DNA of 64,000 nt from Paenibacillus_G elgii_A (GTDB lineage Bacteria; Bacillota; Bacilli; Paenibacillales; NBRC-103111), in the NCBI GenBank assembly GCA_042219835.1, contig JBHJMN010000001.1, forward strand, positions 306,833 to 370,832, read 5' to 3'. Position numbers and translations under genes: made by a program. The notes under the pieces are model-generated. The model was not told the DNA's origin, searched no databases, and was given only the letters and a program-made list of their open reading frames with translations. Shown here piece after piece: positions 52,480-61,377 of this stretch (positions are counted from its first letter, which is position 1; each line of letters begins with the position of its first letter).

Positions 52480-53367
52480 TTATCCTTTCACAGCGCCCAG
52501 CAGCATACCTTTGACGAAATATTTTTGCAGGAACGGGTACACGATCAGAACCGGCACAATCGCCACCACGACGGTCGCCATCTTGATCGTTTCCGGCGGC
52601 ATCGCGTTCAGCGCCGATTGAGGAACGGCAAGCTCCTGGCTGACGGCCGGCGACACGATCATGTTGCGAAGCACAACCTGCAGCGGATAAAGACTGCGGT
52701 CATTCAGATACATGACCCCACCGAAGTACGCATTCCAGTGATTCACGCCATAAAACAGTCCGAGCGTCGCCATAATCGGCAGCGAGAGCGGCAGCACGAT
52801 CCGGACCAGCGTACCGATGTCACTGCAGCCGTCCACCTTCGCCGCCTCCTCGATTTCGTACGGCAGCCCTTCGAAGAAGGTTTTCATGATTAATACATTA
52901 AACGACGATACGAGACCGGGGATGATAAGGGCCCAAAGCGTATCCATCAGCCCGGTCGCTTTGACCGTCAAATAGGTGGGGATCAGGCCGCCGGAGAACA
53001 GCATGGTGAACACGACGCCCAACAGGACGGCGTTGCGCCCCGGCAAAAATTTCTTCGACAACGGATACGCCAGCATGGTCGTCACCGCCAAATTGCACGC
53101 CGTGCCGACCACTGTGATGAAGACCGTCACTTGAAGCGCTTTCGGAACGGTGTTGCTGGAAAAAATCGTTTTGAACGCTTCGAACGTGACGGATTTCGGA
53201 AAAATGACAAAGCCGCCGTTCTTGAGCACTTCCGTATAGGGCGTGATTGACATAACGAATACAAAGAGTATGGGAAACAGCGTTGCCAAACAGAACACGG
53301 TAAGCACCGTGAAAATCACAGCGTCTACGATACGGTCTGACTTGGTTTTCTTGAGCGCGAATGGCAT
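52480..53367 (-). CDS. Carbohydrate ABC transporter permease (LplC/YtcP-like)
   Basis: 295 aa with six transmembrane helices and the EAA motif region YEIEEAAKVDGCSDIGTLVR. The conserved start LFPILFVFVMSITPYTEVLK is typical of LplC proteins. It forms a heterodimer with the permease gene ending 13 bases upstream. Confidence 0.9.
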   Translation of the reverse strand: MPFALKKTKSDRIVDAVIFTVLTVFCLATLFPILFVFVMSITPYTEVLKNGGFVIFPKSVTFEAFKTIFSSNTVPKALQVTVFITVVGTACNLAVTTMLAYPLSKKFLPGRNAVLLGVVFTMLFSGGLIPTYLTVKATGLMDTLWALIIPGLVSSFNVLIMKTFFEGLPYEIEEAAKVDGCSDIGTLVRIVLPLSLPIMATLGLFYGVNHWNAYFGGVMYLNDRSLYPLQVVLRNMIVSPAVSQELAVPQSALNAMPPETIKMATVVVAIVPVLIVYPFLQKYFVKGMLLGAVKG

Positions 53368-53380
53368 GATGAGGCCTCCT

Positions 53381-54340
53381 TTACCATATACCGGAACCGC
53401 CGACTTTTTTGGCCAGTTTGTTGGCCCCGATCACGAGCGCCAGACCGATCACCGATTTGAACACGCCCATAGCCGCCGGTACGCTAAATTCCATTTGTTC
53501 GATCCCGCGACGGAAGATCCATGTGTCGAGAATGTCGCCGACATCATACACACGGGCATTCAGAAAAATATAGACCTGCTCGAAGCCGGCATCCATAATA
53601 TGACCAATCCGCAGGATCAGCAGCAAAATGAACACTTCGCGAATGCCCGGCAGCGTAATGTGCCACAACTGGCGCCATCGGCCCGCGCCGTCGACGACGG
53701 CCGCTTCGTACAGCTCGTGGTTGATCGAGGACAGCGCGGCCAAATAGATGATAGCGCCGAAACCGGTACTTTTCCAAATATCCGTCGTCACCAGCAGCGA
53801 ACGGAAATATTCCGAGTTAGCAAGCACATCCAGCTCGCCCCAGCCCAAATCGCGGAAAAACGTCGTCACCAACCCCGCGCCAGGCGCAAAAAACGAAAAC
53901 ACAAGGCCGTACACGATAATCCATGACAAGAAGTGAGGGCCGTACGTGATCGTCTGTACGATGCGCTTAAACCAGTTGACGCGAATCTCGTTCAGCATAA
54001 GAGCCAGCAGCACGTCTGGAACCATGTTGAACAAAATGCGGTACACGCTGATCAGGATCGTATTTCGCAGCAGGGAAGGAAATTCCGGCGACGTAAAGAT
54101 CGTCCGGAAATTGTCGAAGCCGACCCACTCGCTTCCCCACATCCCTTTCATCAGGTTGTACTTCTTAAATGCGACCACAAGCCCGAACATCGGGACATAG
54201 TGATAAACGAGGTAATAGACGATTCCCGGAACCATAAGCAAATACAGCCATTTGTAGCGGAGAAAAGTTTTCCAGAAACTAGAATTACTCCGTTTTTTTA
54301 CGATAGGCTCGCTGGAAACCGCAGTAGCGTCCGCTCGCAT
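53381..54340 (-). CDS. Carbohydrate ABC transporter permease (LplB-like)
   Basis: 319 aa, six transmembrane helices after a basic N-terminal tail (KKRSNSSFWKTFLRYKWLYL). The EAA loop reads ELYEAAVVDGAGRWRQLWHI. GGAGG precedes its ATG. It is the first transport gene, 15 bases after the dehydrogenase gene. Confidence 0.9.
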   Translation of the reverse strand: MRADATAVSSEPIVKKRSNSSFWKTFLRYKWLYLLMVPGIVYYLVYHYVPMFGLVVAFKKYNLMKGMWGSEWVGFDNFRTIFTSPEFPSLLRNTILISVYRILFNMVPDVLLALMLNEIRVNWFKRIVQTITYGPHFLSWIIVYGLVFSFFAPGAGLVTTFFRDLGWGELDVLANSEYFRSLLVTTDIWKSTGFGAIIYLAALSSINHELYEAAVVDGAGRWRQLWHITLPGIREVFILLLILRIGHIMDAGFEQVYIFLNARVYDVGDILDTWIFRRGIEQMEFSVPAAMGVFKSVIGLALVIGANKLAKKVGGSGIW

Positions 54341-54355
54341 ATACCATCGCCTCCT

Positions 54356-55384
54356 TTACCCTTTATCCAAGGAATCCGTTACTTGAGCGGAGCCGGGTCC
54401 GTCATAGCGAACGACAATTCCCATCGATTCCTGCGGCTTTTCCAAGCAGCTTCGGTACATCGCGGGCAATTCGTCAAGCTCGCATTCGTGGGTGATGAGC
54501 GATTGCATGTCAATCCGCTTCTCCGCTATCAAGCGTAAAAACTCGCCCATATTTCGACCTTCCGTCCAACGCACGTAACCGATCGGATAGTCGACTCCTT
54601 GCTGCTCGTAAGTTTCCTCATAGCGGCCTGGGCCGCCTGCGCGCGAGATATGTATGCTTGCTTCTTTCATAAACAGCAGATCCCGATCGAATTCCGTTCC
54701 CGTATCCCCGACAATCACGACGCGACCACGGTCGCGAAGCCAGCTAATCGCATCATCTACCATACTGTTTTTCCGGCTGCTCGCACAAAGCATGACGGCA
54801 TCCGCGCCATTGCAGGATGGGTCGGATTTAATAGCCTTTTGCAGCTCTTCTTGAGAGCGGCAGGCGATCGCTCCGATCGCTTCGAGCATGCGGCACCGCT
54901 CCTCCATCAGCTCAAGACCGATCACCCTGTAGCACGCGGCATGCGCGATTTGGGCGATCGCCTGCCCTAAAATACCTAATCCTACAACAATGATCGTTTC
55001 CCCGAACCTCAGCTCGGCTTGGCGCAGGGCATGAACCGCAATCGCGCCGATGCCGACAAACGCCGCCTCCTGCTGTGTGACGCCTTCCGGCACCGGCACT
55101 ACCAGATGCTTCGGCACGAGCAGAAACTCCCGGTGCGCCGGCACCCCGTAACACGCAACCCGTTGCCCGGGAACGACGTGGGTCACTCCCTCCCCCACTT
55201 CCACGACAACGCCGCTAGCGCTGTAACCCAAATTCGCATCCTCGTTACTTCGTATCATCAACAGTTCGGTCCCTACGCTCACGACGGAATAATCGGTTCT
55301 CACTTTGACGAATTGAGGAAGCGCTTCCGGGTTTGGAAGCTCCAATACTTGCGCTGTCCCGTTTATACCTTTTACCGCTCTCAC
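54356..55384 (-). CDS. Zinc-type medium-chain dehydrogenase
   Basis: 342 aa from GTG 55384 (AAGGAG eight bases upstream). MDR superfamily: an N-terminal GroES-like domain with GYSASGVVVEVGEGV and GQRVACYG, then a Rossmann domain VVGLGILGQAIAQIAHA. The usual zinc-ligand Cys-His pattern of alcohol dehydrogenases is incomplete, as in the subgroup that oxidises sugars or sugar acids. First gene of the transport operon, directly behind a consensus promoter. It probably acts on the imported sugar. Confidence 0.82.
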   Translation of the reverse strand: MRAVKGINGTAQVLELPNPEALPQFVKVRTDYSVVSVGTELLMIRSNEDANLGYSASGVVVEVGEGVTHVVPGQRVACYGVPAHREFLLVPKHLVVPVPEGVTQQEAAFVGIGAIAVHALRQAELRFGETIIVVGLGILGQAIAQIAHAACYRVIGLELMEERCRMLEAIGAIACRSQEELQKAIKSDPSCNGADAVMLCASSRKNSMVDDAISWLRDRGRVVIVGDTGTEFDRDLLFMKEASIHISRAGGPGRYEETYEQQGVDYPIGYVRWTEGRNMGEFLRLIAEKRIDMQSLITHECELDELPAMYRSCLEKPQESMGIVVRYDGPGSAQVTDSLDKG

Positions 55385-55452
55385 AACACCGGCTCCTTCT
55401 TGTGGTTTAATTCTGATTAAATCTATCCATTTATTACTTCAAAATTATTCCA

Positions 55453-55474
55453 CTAATTTGTTTCTAGTTTGTTT
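55453..55474. promoter_or_regulatory. Tandem 11-mer operator of the dehydrogenase/transport operon
   Basis: Adjacent direct repeats CTAATTTGTTT (55453-55463) and CTAGTTTGTTT (55464-55474), just downstream of the -10 box. The second is repeated exactly before the second beta-helix gene at 57770. Likely target of the GntR-SBP regulator. Confidence 0.55.
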
Positions 55475-55479
55475 TATTC

Positions 55480-55509
55480 ATTATAATTAGCGAATTCTAA
55501 TATTGTCAA
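55480..55509 (-). promoter_or_regulatory. Consensus promoter of the dehydrogenase/transport operon
   Basis: TTGACA (55509-55504), 18 bases, TATAAT (55485-55480): both boxes match consensus exactly. Confidence 0.8.
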
Positions 55510-55540
55510 TCATTTTTGTAATCGCTTACTCTTTCTTTAC

Positions 55541-55570
55541 AAGAAAGCCTGTCTTCCGAAAGACAGGCTC
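55541..55570 (-). terminator. Terminator of the second beta-helix gene
   Basis: Stem AGCCTGTCTT / AAGACAGGCT with a four-base loop, followed by TTTCTT on the minus strand. Confidence 0.8.
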
Positions 55571-55579
55571 CCGTAATGA

Positions 55580-57694
55580 TTAGGGTAGGATCATGATTCC
55601 CGCCTTGTGTTTCACGACATCGCTTTCCACTGGAAGAGAGGAGCGGTTCACGCCTTCCTCGATGCAAGCCGTCATGAGCAAATATGAGCCGCTGCCAAAC
55701 GATCCGGCCGCAACTTCATACCGGCCGCCCGAAAACCGGGAGCCGACCGCTCTTAATTTGTTGCAGCCGCCTTGGATGCTAAAGTGGGCCGTCTCGGCAT
55801 CCGACGCCGAGCTCTTGCAATCGCCCAAGATCCATGTCACGGTTCCTGCCGTATTGCTGCTCTTCAAAAATGCCTTCCCCGCATTCGTTCCACGGAACGA
55901 TGCGCCGCTGTCTGCCGTAATGGACTGGTCCAGCGTGCCCGTCACGGCAGGATCAAATACGCCCGTCAGCTCCATTCCGCTATTCACGAAGCCGCCGCCC
56001 TGAACGATGACCTCAGCACACCCGACACGAACCGGGCTCGCTTCCGGAGAAGCGCCTATAAACCATGTGTTTATCAACACAAGACGGTTTATGCTTCCGA
56101 CCACGTTATTGTCCACGTTGTGAACTTTGCAATTTTGCATGACAAAATCCGTTGTGACCGGACGAAAGCCTGCATGGGGGACTCCGGGAAGGCGGGCGAT
56201 TTCGGCATCCTTGGTCATCCCAAAGGAGCAGCCGTCCGCGAGATTGCCCCGCTTCGAGCGGGATGAGCTCTGCGAGAGCGTAAGCATCGTGTCGGCGGTG
56301 CAGCCCCTCATGTGCAAGCCGTCCGCGTTAGCCCAAATCGTGCCGGAATCGACCAGCCCTTCTTTCCAGACCGCATGAACATCCTCCAGCGTCAAATCGG
56401 TAATTCGCTTATGCGCAACCACTCGCGGGCCGACGTGCTTTTTAACCGTAATCCGTTTGGCGCTATCTCCCCACGTTGTACCGCTGTTGGCAAAAGAAAG
56501 CAGCCCCGAATTGCCGATATACGTAAGATCATGCTCATATTGGCCATGGGTAACGAACGAACCGTGCTCGTCGCCATCGCCATGGCAGTTCTCCACCATG
56601 CAGTATGCGGCGCATGTGAAATCGTTCAAGTGACGCGCGTTGCTCGTATGGCAATCGCGGACATGCCCGTACAGAACGTTTAGCTGCTGCGTCAGATAAC
56701 CGGTGCCGCCCCATATCACTTCCTCGGGGTTGATTAACTTGCAGCGCTCTGTTACGTAATGGGTACAGTACCGCCGTTCAACGACGGGCCAAAACACCTT
56801 CGTCGCCTTGACATCTGCGACATCGCATTCTACGGCGAATTCGTAGGCAATCGGATGGGAGCCGATCCGATCCCAGTGATCGAATGGCTGCTCGGTCGTA
56901 GACCCATTATCCGGCACCGGTACGCCGATAAAGTTCATATTACGCACATGGCTGCGGAAGACAGGATTCATCTTCGTGTAAGTGATCTCTCTCCCCGGAG
57001 CCAGCGCCCAGCCGAGCTTGTAGTTCACTCGAACATGGGTACGATCCATGATTTCGGTGATCTGAAGCAAATAATCCAGCTCGCGCTGCGCACGGCCTTC
57101 CGGGTTATTGTTTACCCTGGCGATCCACCAATCCCCTACCTCGAAGGCCGACGATTCCAGCACCTCCAGCACATCGGTCTGCTCCGGGAGCTCCGCGGAC
57201 AGCGTAACGGTTTGCGTTACGCCGGCGGCCTTTCCCTGGAAAAAAATAACCGCTCCGAACGGATTGCTTTTCGTATTTAACTCGATGCCCTCGGTAGTGA
57301 CGGTATGTCCGTAAAAATTAAGCTCGATATGGCTGCGGTCGTAAGTATGGCGCCGGACAAAGTTAAGATCCGTATGCGCCTCGATCCGGTGAATCGAAGA
57401 ATCGTTCACCATCGCGTCCATCGCGTCGTCCGCAGGTTGGGCCGGGCCGAATAGTCCGAACCACCGAAAATCTCCCACTCCGTTATGTACTGTTTCCCAG
57501 CGGCCGCTGCCGCCGAGGCCAGGATCATGAACCGTCCCGCCGTTGTCGTCTTTGGTACTGCAAGCGATCCAGCGGACAAGCTTGCCGCCCCCGTCCCCCT
57601 CTTGATGGTATCCGCTTACATAAACAAGCTGTCCGTCATCCTTAGGAGAAGGTCTATACGCAAGCAGCTCTTCCAAGTTTGATAGTTGGATCAT
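55580..57694 (-). CDS. Right-handed beta-helix protein without signal peptide, paralogue of 48487-50856
   Basis: 704 aa from ATG 57694 (GGAGG seven bases upstream). It aligns along its whole length with the Tat-exported paralogue (DGGGKLVRW/Y, TVTTEGIELNT, NPFGAVIFFQG, HYVTERCKLINPEE, TSNARHLNDFTCAAYCMVEN), but begins directly at the first beta-helix entry strand, IQLSNLEELLAYRPSP, with no export signal. It may degrade imported oligosaccharide inside the cell, or leave by another route. It has its own promoter region with the shared 11-mer operator and its own terminator. Confidence 0.78.
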   Translation of the reverse strand: MIQLSNLEELLAYRPSPKDDGQLVYVSGYHQEGDGGGKLVRWIACSTKDDNGGTVHDPGLGGSGRWETVHNGVGDFRWFGLFGPAQPADDAMDAMVNDSSIHRIEAHTDLNFVRRHTYDRSHIELNFYGHTVTTEGIELNTKSNPFGAVIFFQGKAAGVTQTVTLSAELPEQTDVLEVLESSAFEVGDWWIARVNNNPEGRAQRELDYLLQITEIMDRTHVRVNYKLGWALAPGREITYTKMNPVFRSHVRNMNFIGVPVPDNGSTTEQPFDHWDRIGSHPIAYEFAVECDVADVKATKVFWPVVERRYCTHYVTERCKLINPEEVIWGGTGYLTQQLNVLYGHVRDCHTSNARHLNDFTCAAYCMVENCHGDGDEHGSFVTHGQYEHDLTYIGNSGLLSFANSGTTWGDSAKRITVKKHVGPRVVAHKRITDLTLEDVHAVWKEGLVDSGTIWANADGLHMRGCTADTMLTLSQSSSRSKRGNLADGCSFGMTKDAEIARLPGVPHAGFRPVTTDFVMQNCKVHNVDNNVVGSINRLVLINTWFIGASPEASPVRVGCAEVIVQGGGFVNSGMELTGVFDPAVTGTLDQSITADSGASFRGTNAGKAFLKSSNTAGTVTWILGDCKSSASDAETAHFSIQGGCNKLRAVGSRFSGGRYEVAAGSFGSGSYLLMTACIEEGVNRSSLPVESDVVKHKAGIMILP

Positions 57695-57769
57695 CGCATG
57701 GCCTCCGATTGCTCATCTGGTTTTATTCTGATTTATAGTCATGGAGTAATACCTGAAATTCCACGTTAT

Positions 57770-57791
57770 CTAGTTTGTTTCAGGTTTATTT
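57770..57791. promoter_or_regulatory. Tandem 11-mer operator before the second beta-helix gene
   Basis: CTAGTTTGTTT (57770-57780), identical to a unit at 55464, followed directly by the imperfect copy CAGGTTTATTT. A TTGACA box lies at 57839-57834. Confidence 0.5.
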
Positions 57792-57851
57792 TCTATGTCC
57801 ATCATTCATGAATTTGTAATCGTTGTCAATCATTTTTTTTAAATGCAGCAT

Positions 57852-57924
57852 AAAAAAAGACATCACCCCGACTTGGTCAGTTTTCAAGCGATCAAGCCCG
57901 AAAACAACCAAGGAAGTGAAGTCT
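57852..57924 (-). terminator. Long imperfect hairpin at the edge of the low-GC segment
   Basis: Arms AGACTTCAC and GTGATGTCT with inner CTTGG / CCAAG, followed on the minus strand by seven T. It lies downstream of the beta-lactamase-like gene and probably ends its transcript; it may also mark an insertion boundary. Confidence 0.5.
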
Positions 57925-57929
57925 CTTGT

Positions 57930-58976
57930 CTATTCTTCCGTTTTTTCTAAAACAATTTCCGCTATTTTATGAGCATACTCGTCAGGATCAAGTTCGCCGC
58001 AGTTACTGAATACTGCAACAGACAAACGATCTTCGGGGAACCGTATGAAGTATGAGCTGTACCCTGCCCAGCCCCCTGAATGTTTCAAGCATCGACAACC
58101 AAAATCTTCTGCATGTATCAGTCCAAAAGCGTAATCTTCATTATCTATAATCGTCTCTCCTGTTGGAGAAATTTGGGGACCTGTTTCACTCATTCTTTGA
58201 ACAAGCTCTTTTCCGCCAACGGTACCTGTAGTTAAATTTTCTCCCCATTTTACCAAGTCTTCAACCGTTGTATGAACTGCCCCATCCCCTGTATGTTCCC
58301 AAGGGCTTTCATAGATTTCATAGGCTCCTTGCTCGTTCTTCAAATATCCGCTAGCAATGAACATCGTCGTTGGATAGCAATCGACAATTGTTGTGTCGTT
58401 CATATGTAAAGGTTCAAAAATACGCTCCTTCGCAAACTCACGGTGAGACTTGCCGCTTGCTTTCTCTATGACTTGCGATAATAAAAAATAGCCTGTATTG
58501 CTATACTCAAATTTCGTTCCGACCGGAAAAGTTGCTGCTTGATGGTTGATAAGGTGTTCCAGCGATTCTTCCGCAGTTAATTTATCCGTATCTTTAATAT
58601 TCGCCGCTTCAGCCAATTCCATATAATCAACTAATCCACTAGTGTGATGAATGAGATGTCTCAACGTTACAGGCTCAGCATAGGCCCCTAAGGAAGGCAC
58701 AAACTTTAAAATGGAATCATCCAGGCTCAATTTTCCTTCTTGCTCTAAGAGTAAAATGGAAAATGCCGTGAATTGTTTGGAGACGGAAGCAATATTAAAA
58801 ATTGTAGTTGTGGTGATCGGCAGGCCTTCCTCTATCGAAGCTAAGCCAACTGCGCCTTTATAAGTTACTCCGCTATCGAAACTGGCAATATACGCACAAC
58901 CAGGACCTTCCGGTGAAAGCTTGTTAAATAATTGTTTAATCGACGTGTGTGTTTTTTCATTATACGTAGGATTCAT
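57930..58976 (-). CDS. Serine hydrolase of the beta-lactamase/AmpC family
   Basis: 348 aa. The three motifs of class C beta-lactamase and PBP-like esterases are present: SVSK (about residue 66), YSNTGYF, and HSGGWAGY toward the C-terminus. It has no signal peptide, which is unusual for a beta-lactamase and points to a cytoplasmic peptidase or esterase. GGGGGG precedes its ATG. GC content falls from here to the window end. Confidence 0.82.
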   Translation of the reverse strand: MNPTYNEKTHTSIKQLFNKLSPEGPGCAYIASFDSGVTYKGAVGLASIEEGLPITTTTIFNIASVSKQFTAFSILLLEQEGKLSLDDSILKFVPSLGAYAEPVTLRHLIHHTSGLVDYMELAEAANIKDTDKLTAEESLEHLINHQAATFPVGTKFEYSNTGYFLLSQVIEKASGKSHREFAKERIFEPLHMNDTTIVDCYPTTMFIASGYLKNEQGAYEIYESPWEHTGDGAVHTTVEDLVKWGENLTTGTVGGKELVQRMSETGPQISPTGETIIDNEDYAFGLIHAEDFGCRCLKHSGGWAGYSSYFIRFPEDRLSVAVFSNCGELDPDEYAHKIAEIVLEKTEE

Positions 58977-59064
58977 TAAAATCCACCCCCCTGGCTAATT
59001 ATAACCCAAGGGGGTAATACTTTTCCATTTTCGCCAGACTGTCGGATTGTGTTGGATAAGCAGT

Positions 59065-60115
59065 TCAGCTTCTCGCCGCGATGTAACGTTTTACAAAAAC
59101 TGTAGACAGCAATCCCAACAGCAAGCAGCCCGCCAAGCTTGAAAACGTAAGGACATAATTGCCGGTCCCGAGCAACTGTACGACCAGGATAGGTCGATGG
59201 TAGCGCCTAAATTCACAATAACCGTATAGATGGAAATCGCTGCACCTCTTGCAGCACCCCCAAGTTCACCGACCAGCGAAACCAACGAAGGGATCGCAAC
59301 CGCAATTCCGGATACAAACACTACGCTTATGACAATCATATACACCATGTTTGAGCCAAATCCTAAAAGGATCAATGAGGCAGCGGATAAGATTATTGCG
59401 CTTCTGGGTACCGGGATCAGGCTAAATTTCTTAACCAGAGTACTCGCAAATAAAGACAATACCATTCCTATGATCCCTACGGATCGTACACATAATATCT
59501 GCTCATTCGAGAACCCGAAAAGAGGGCTGCTTAAAAATTTCCCCAATGCCGTGTACATGCCTACAAAGGAAAGCAGCATGACTAGTGCGATAACAAATGC
59601 AAACCATAGTGACTTTTGTCCTAGTGTCTTTCCTATTAGTTTAAATGTTTCCGCAATACGAACCCCATTCGCCGGGAGGGTGGGTATAAAAAATATCATG
59701 AGTAGTGTTAATATAAAATAGATCGCCGCCAAAATAATGAATACATATTGCCAGCCTAGATGAGAACTTATAAAGCTGCTGAATACCTGTCCGACAATTC
59801 CTGAACCTGCACTCATACAGCTAAGGGCGAATACTACAATAATGGAGTTCAAATTACTTTGAAACCCTAAAATGATAGTGACAATTGTTAACGCAACTAA
59901 TCCCCCAAGCATCACTTTTTTCGGCCAATACGATCTGATAATGGCCCAAACACTAAGCAGCCAATGGCGAAACTAAATGTAAACAAGCTGCTCGTCCATA
60001 CGGCCTGCCCCTCAGGAACCGAAAACTCCTTTGAACAGACGGAGATTAGGGAGATCGTAGCATAGAAGCTGGACATAATGGTTAATCCTGAAAAAAACAA
60101 GATCAATCTATCCAT
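59065..60115 (-). pseudogene. Frameshifted MFS transporter
   Basis: N-terminal piece (60115-59912) ends LVFGPLSDRIGRKK and stop; the next frame continues MLGGLVALTIVTIILGF after a 1-base discrepancy at the A6 run. A second discrepancy near 59195 shifts out of frame again: the proper C-terminus PILVVQLLGTGNYVLTFSSL is readable in another frame down to TGA 59065. Both together restore an ordinary MFS exporter of about 350 residues with the conserved loop between helices 2 and 3 (GPLSDRIGRK). Two independent indels make a real pseudogene, or sequencing errors, more likely than recoding. Confidence 0.75.
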
Positions 60116-60257
60116 TCAGCATTTCTTCAATAAACCGACAGGCACTTCGTCCCTCCCTTAGGGGTATTCTCTTGAAAAAAAGACATTAAAGAGTTCTTAT
60201 ATCCTTGAAGTACTTAAAAAAAATCATTAAGAATGAGTGTAACAGCATTTCCGCGAA

Positions 60258-60289
60258 TCAAGGATATTATTAGTCTATAATATCCTTGA
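60258..60289. promoter_or_regulatory. Perfect 13-bp inverted repeat
   Basis: TCAAGGATATTAT and ATAATATCCTTGA flank TAGTCT. A further half-site ATATCCTTGA occurs at 60199-60208. It lies between the GNAT gene and the MFS pseudogene, a likely operator for a regulator now missing. The rest of 60116-60331 holds no gene. Confidence 0.6.
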
Positions 60290-60331
60290 AAACACGAATA
60301 TGTCAAGCTGTATTTCTCGTAAGACTGCAGC

Positions 60332-60736
60332 TTATCGAATGAGCTTTCTTGTCATTCCAACGGAAAATTTCTTGAATCCAAAAGACGTATAATAGGATTC
60401 CAAGCTTTCTGTACACATAAGCTGGGGAATGACGCGATTGTGCTCACAATGGTCAATCATTCGATTCAGCATTTCTTTGCCGATCCCTTTGGACTGATAA
60501 GTAGGCAGTACGCACAGTCCACATATCATCCCGGTAATCACTCCATCTGAAATAATACGTCCCATCCCCACCAATTGTTGATCATCAAAAGCATAAATTG
60601 CGTACCAGCTTTGATTGCACATTTTTTTCAATTCATCAACGGACAAGTTAAGTGAATTCCATCCTAATGATTCATAAAGGGAAAGTAATTGCGCAAAATC
60701 TGTAGGGGGTTCGGTTGTAAAATGAATCGTGTTCAT
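60332..60736 (-). CDS. GNAT-family N-acetyltransferase
   Basis: 134 aa with the acetyl-CoA binding loop LPTYQSKGIGKEMLNRMI and a C-terminal YYTSFGFKKF. Small single-domain member of unknown substrate. The ATG is preceded by a GGAGGC. Confidence 0.82.
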   Translation of the reverse strand: MNTIHFTTEPPTDFAQLLSLYESLGWNSLNLSVDELKKMCNQSWYAIYAFDDQQLVGMGRIISDGVITGMICGLCVLPTYQSKGIGKEMLNRMIDHCEHNRVIPQLMCTESLESYYTSFGFKKFSVGMTRKLIR

Positions 60737-60762
60737 GCCTTTGCCTCCAATACATGTGTGGA

Positions 60763-61350
60763 TTATTTATGTGTTTTCCATTTGCATTCCGTTATCTCCA
60801 TCTCGCTAAAAACAGATTTAAATGAAGAATTTTCAGGACTGCATGCATAGATTCCCAGCTGAATTTCCCCTTTAGCTTCAAACAAATGAAAAATGCGCAT
60901 TTGTTTATATTCGATGCCATCATACGAATTCTCGATGCAGAAATCACTCTCGCGGCGGCTAACTCTGTAAAACATACTTTTAATATTCGAATCAATATCT
61001 GTCGTCGCCCAATCCGAAAATCCATGGTTCGTCACAACGCTTCCTAATCGTTGATACTCTTCATTTTCATACTCAATTGAAGCCTTGAACCAATTATCAC
61101 TGTCCTGGTAAATAATGACACCGCATTGATCAAAACGATGTTTGCTGTCAAACTGTGTTCTGACTGTGAAAGAAAAGTATGGTTCATTGATCTTGAATAA
61201 CAAAGCCGGAGCATTATCGTTTCTAAACCCGTAGTATGTACGCTGCCAGAAGTCCGTGCCAGGATCAGTTGTAATCACAACCTCATCTTCCTGAATAGAA
61301 TAACTCGCAGGTTCATTTATCCAAAATAATTTGTTCACATCGTATCTCAT
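60763..61350 (-). CDS. DUF1349 family protein
   Basis: 195 aa. Concanavalin-like beta-sandwich pattern: FWQRTYYGFRNDNAP, SFTVRTQFDSKHRFDQCGVI, DNWFKASIEYENEEYQRLG and SDFCIENSYDGIEYKQMRIF, which is the DUF1349 layout. It has no signal and is probably a cytoplasmic carbohydrate-binding-like protein. The function is unknown. It sits 26 bases upstream of the GNAT gene and may share its transcript. Confidence 0.8.
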   Translation of the reverse strand: MRYDVNKLFWINEPASYSIQEDEVVITTDPGTDFWQRTYYGFRNDNAPALLFKINEPYFSFTVRTQFDSKHRFDQCGVIIYQDSDNWFKASIEYENEEYQRLGSVVTNHGFSDWATTDIDSNIKSMFYRVSRRESDFCIENSYDGIEYKQMRIFHLFEAKGEIQLGIYACSPENSSFKSVFSEMEITECKWKTHK

Positions 61351-61377
61351 TAAACGTCCCTCCTGAACTTTTCCCAG

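Noticed and set aside
59900..59930. A AAA AAG slippery heptamer in the MFS gene, in phase for -1 frameshifting
   Set aside because: A second, unrelated frame change near 59195 is also needed to restore the protein, so a mutated or mis-sequenced gene is the simpler explanation.
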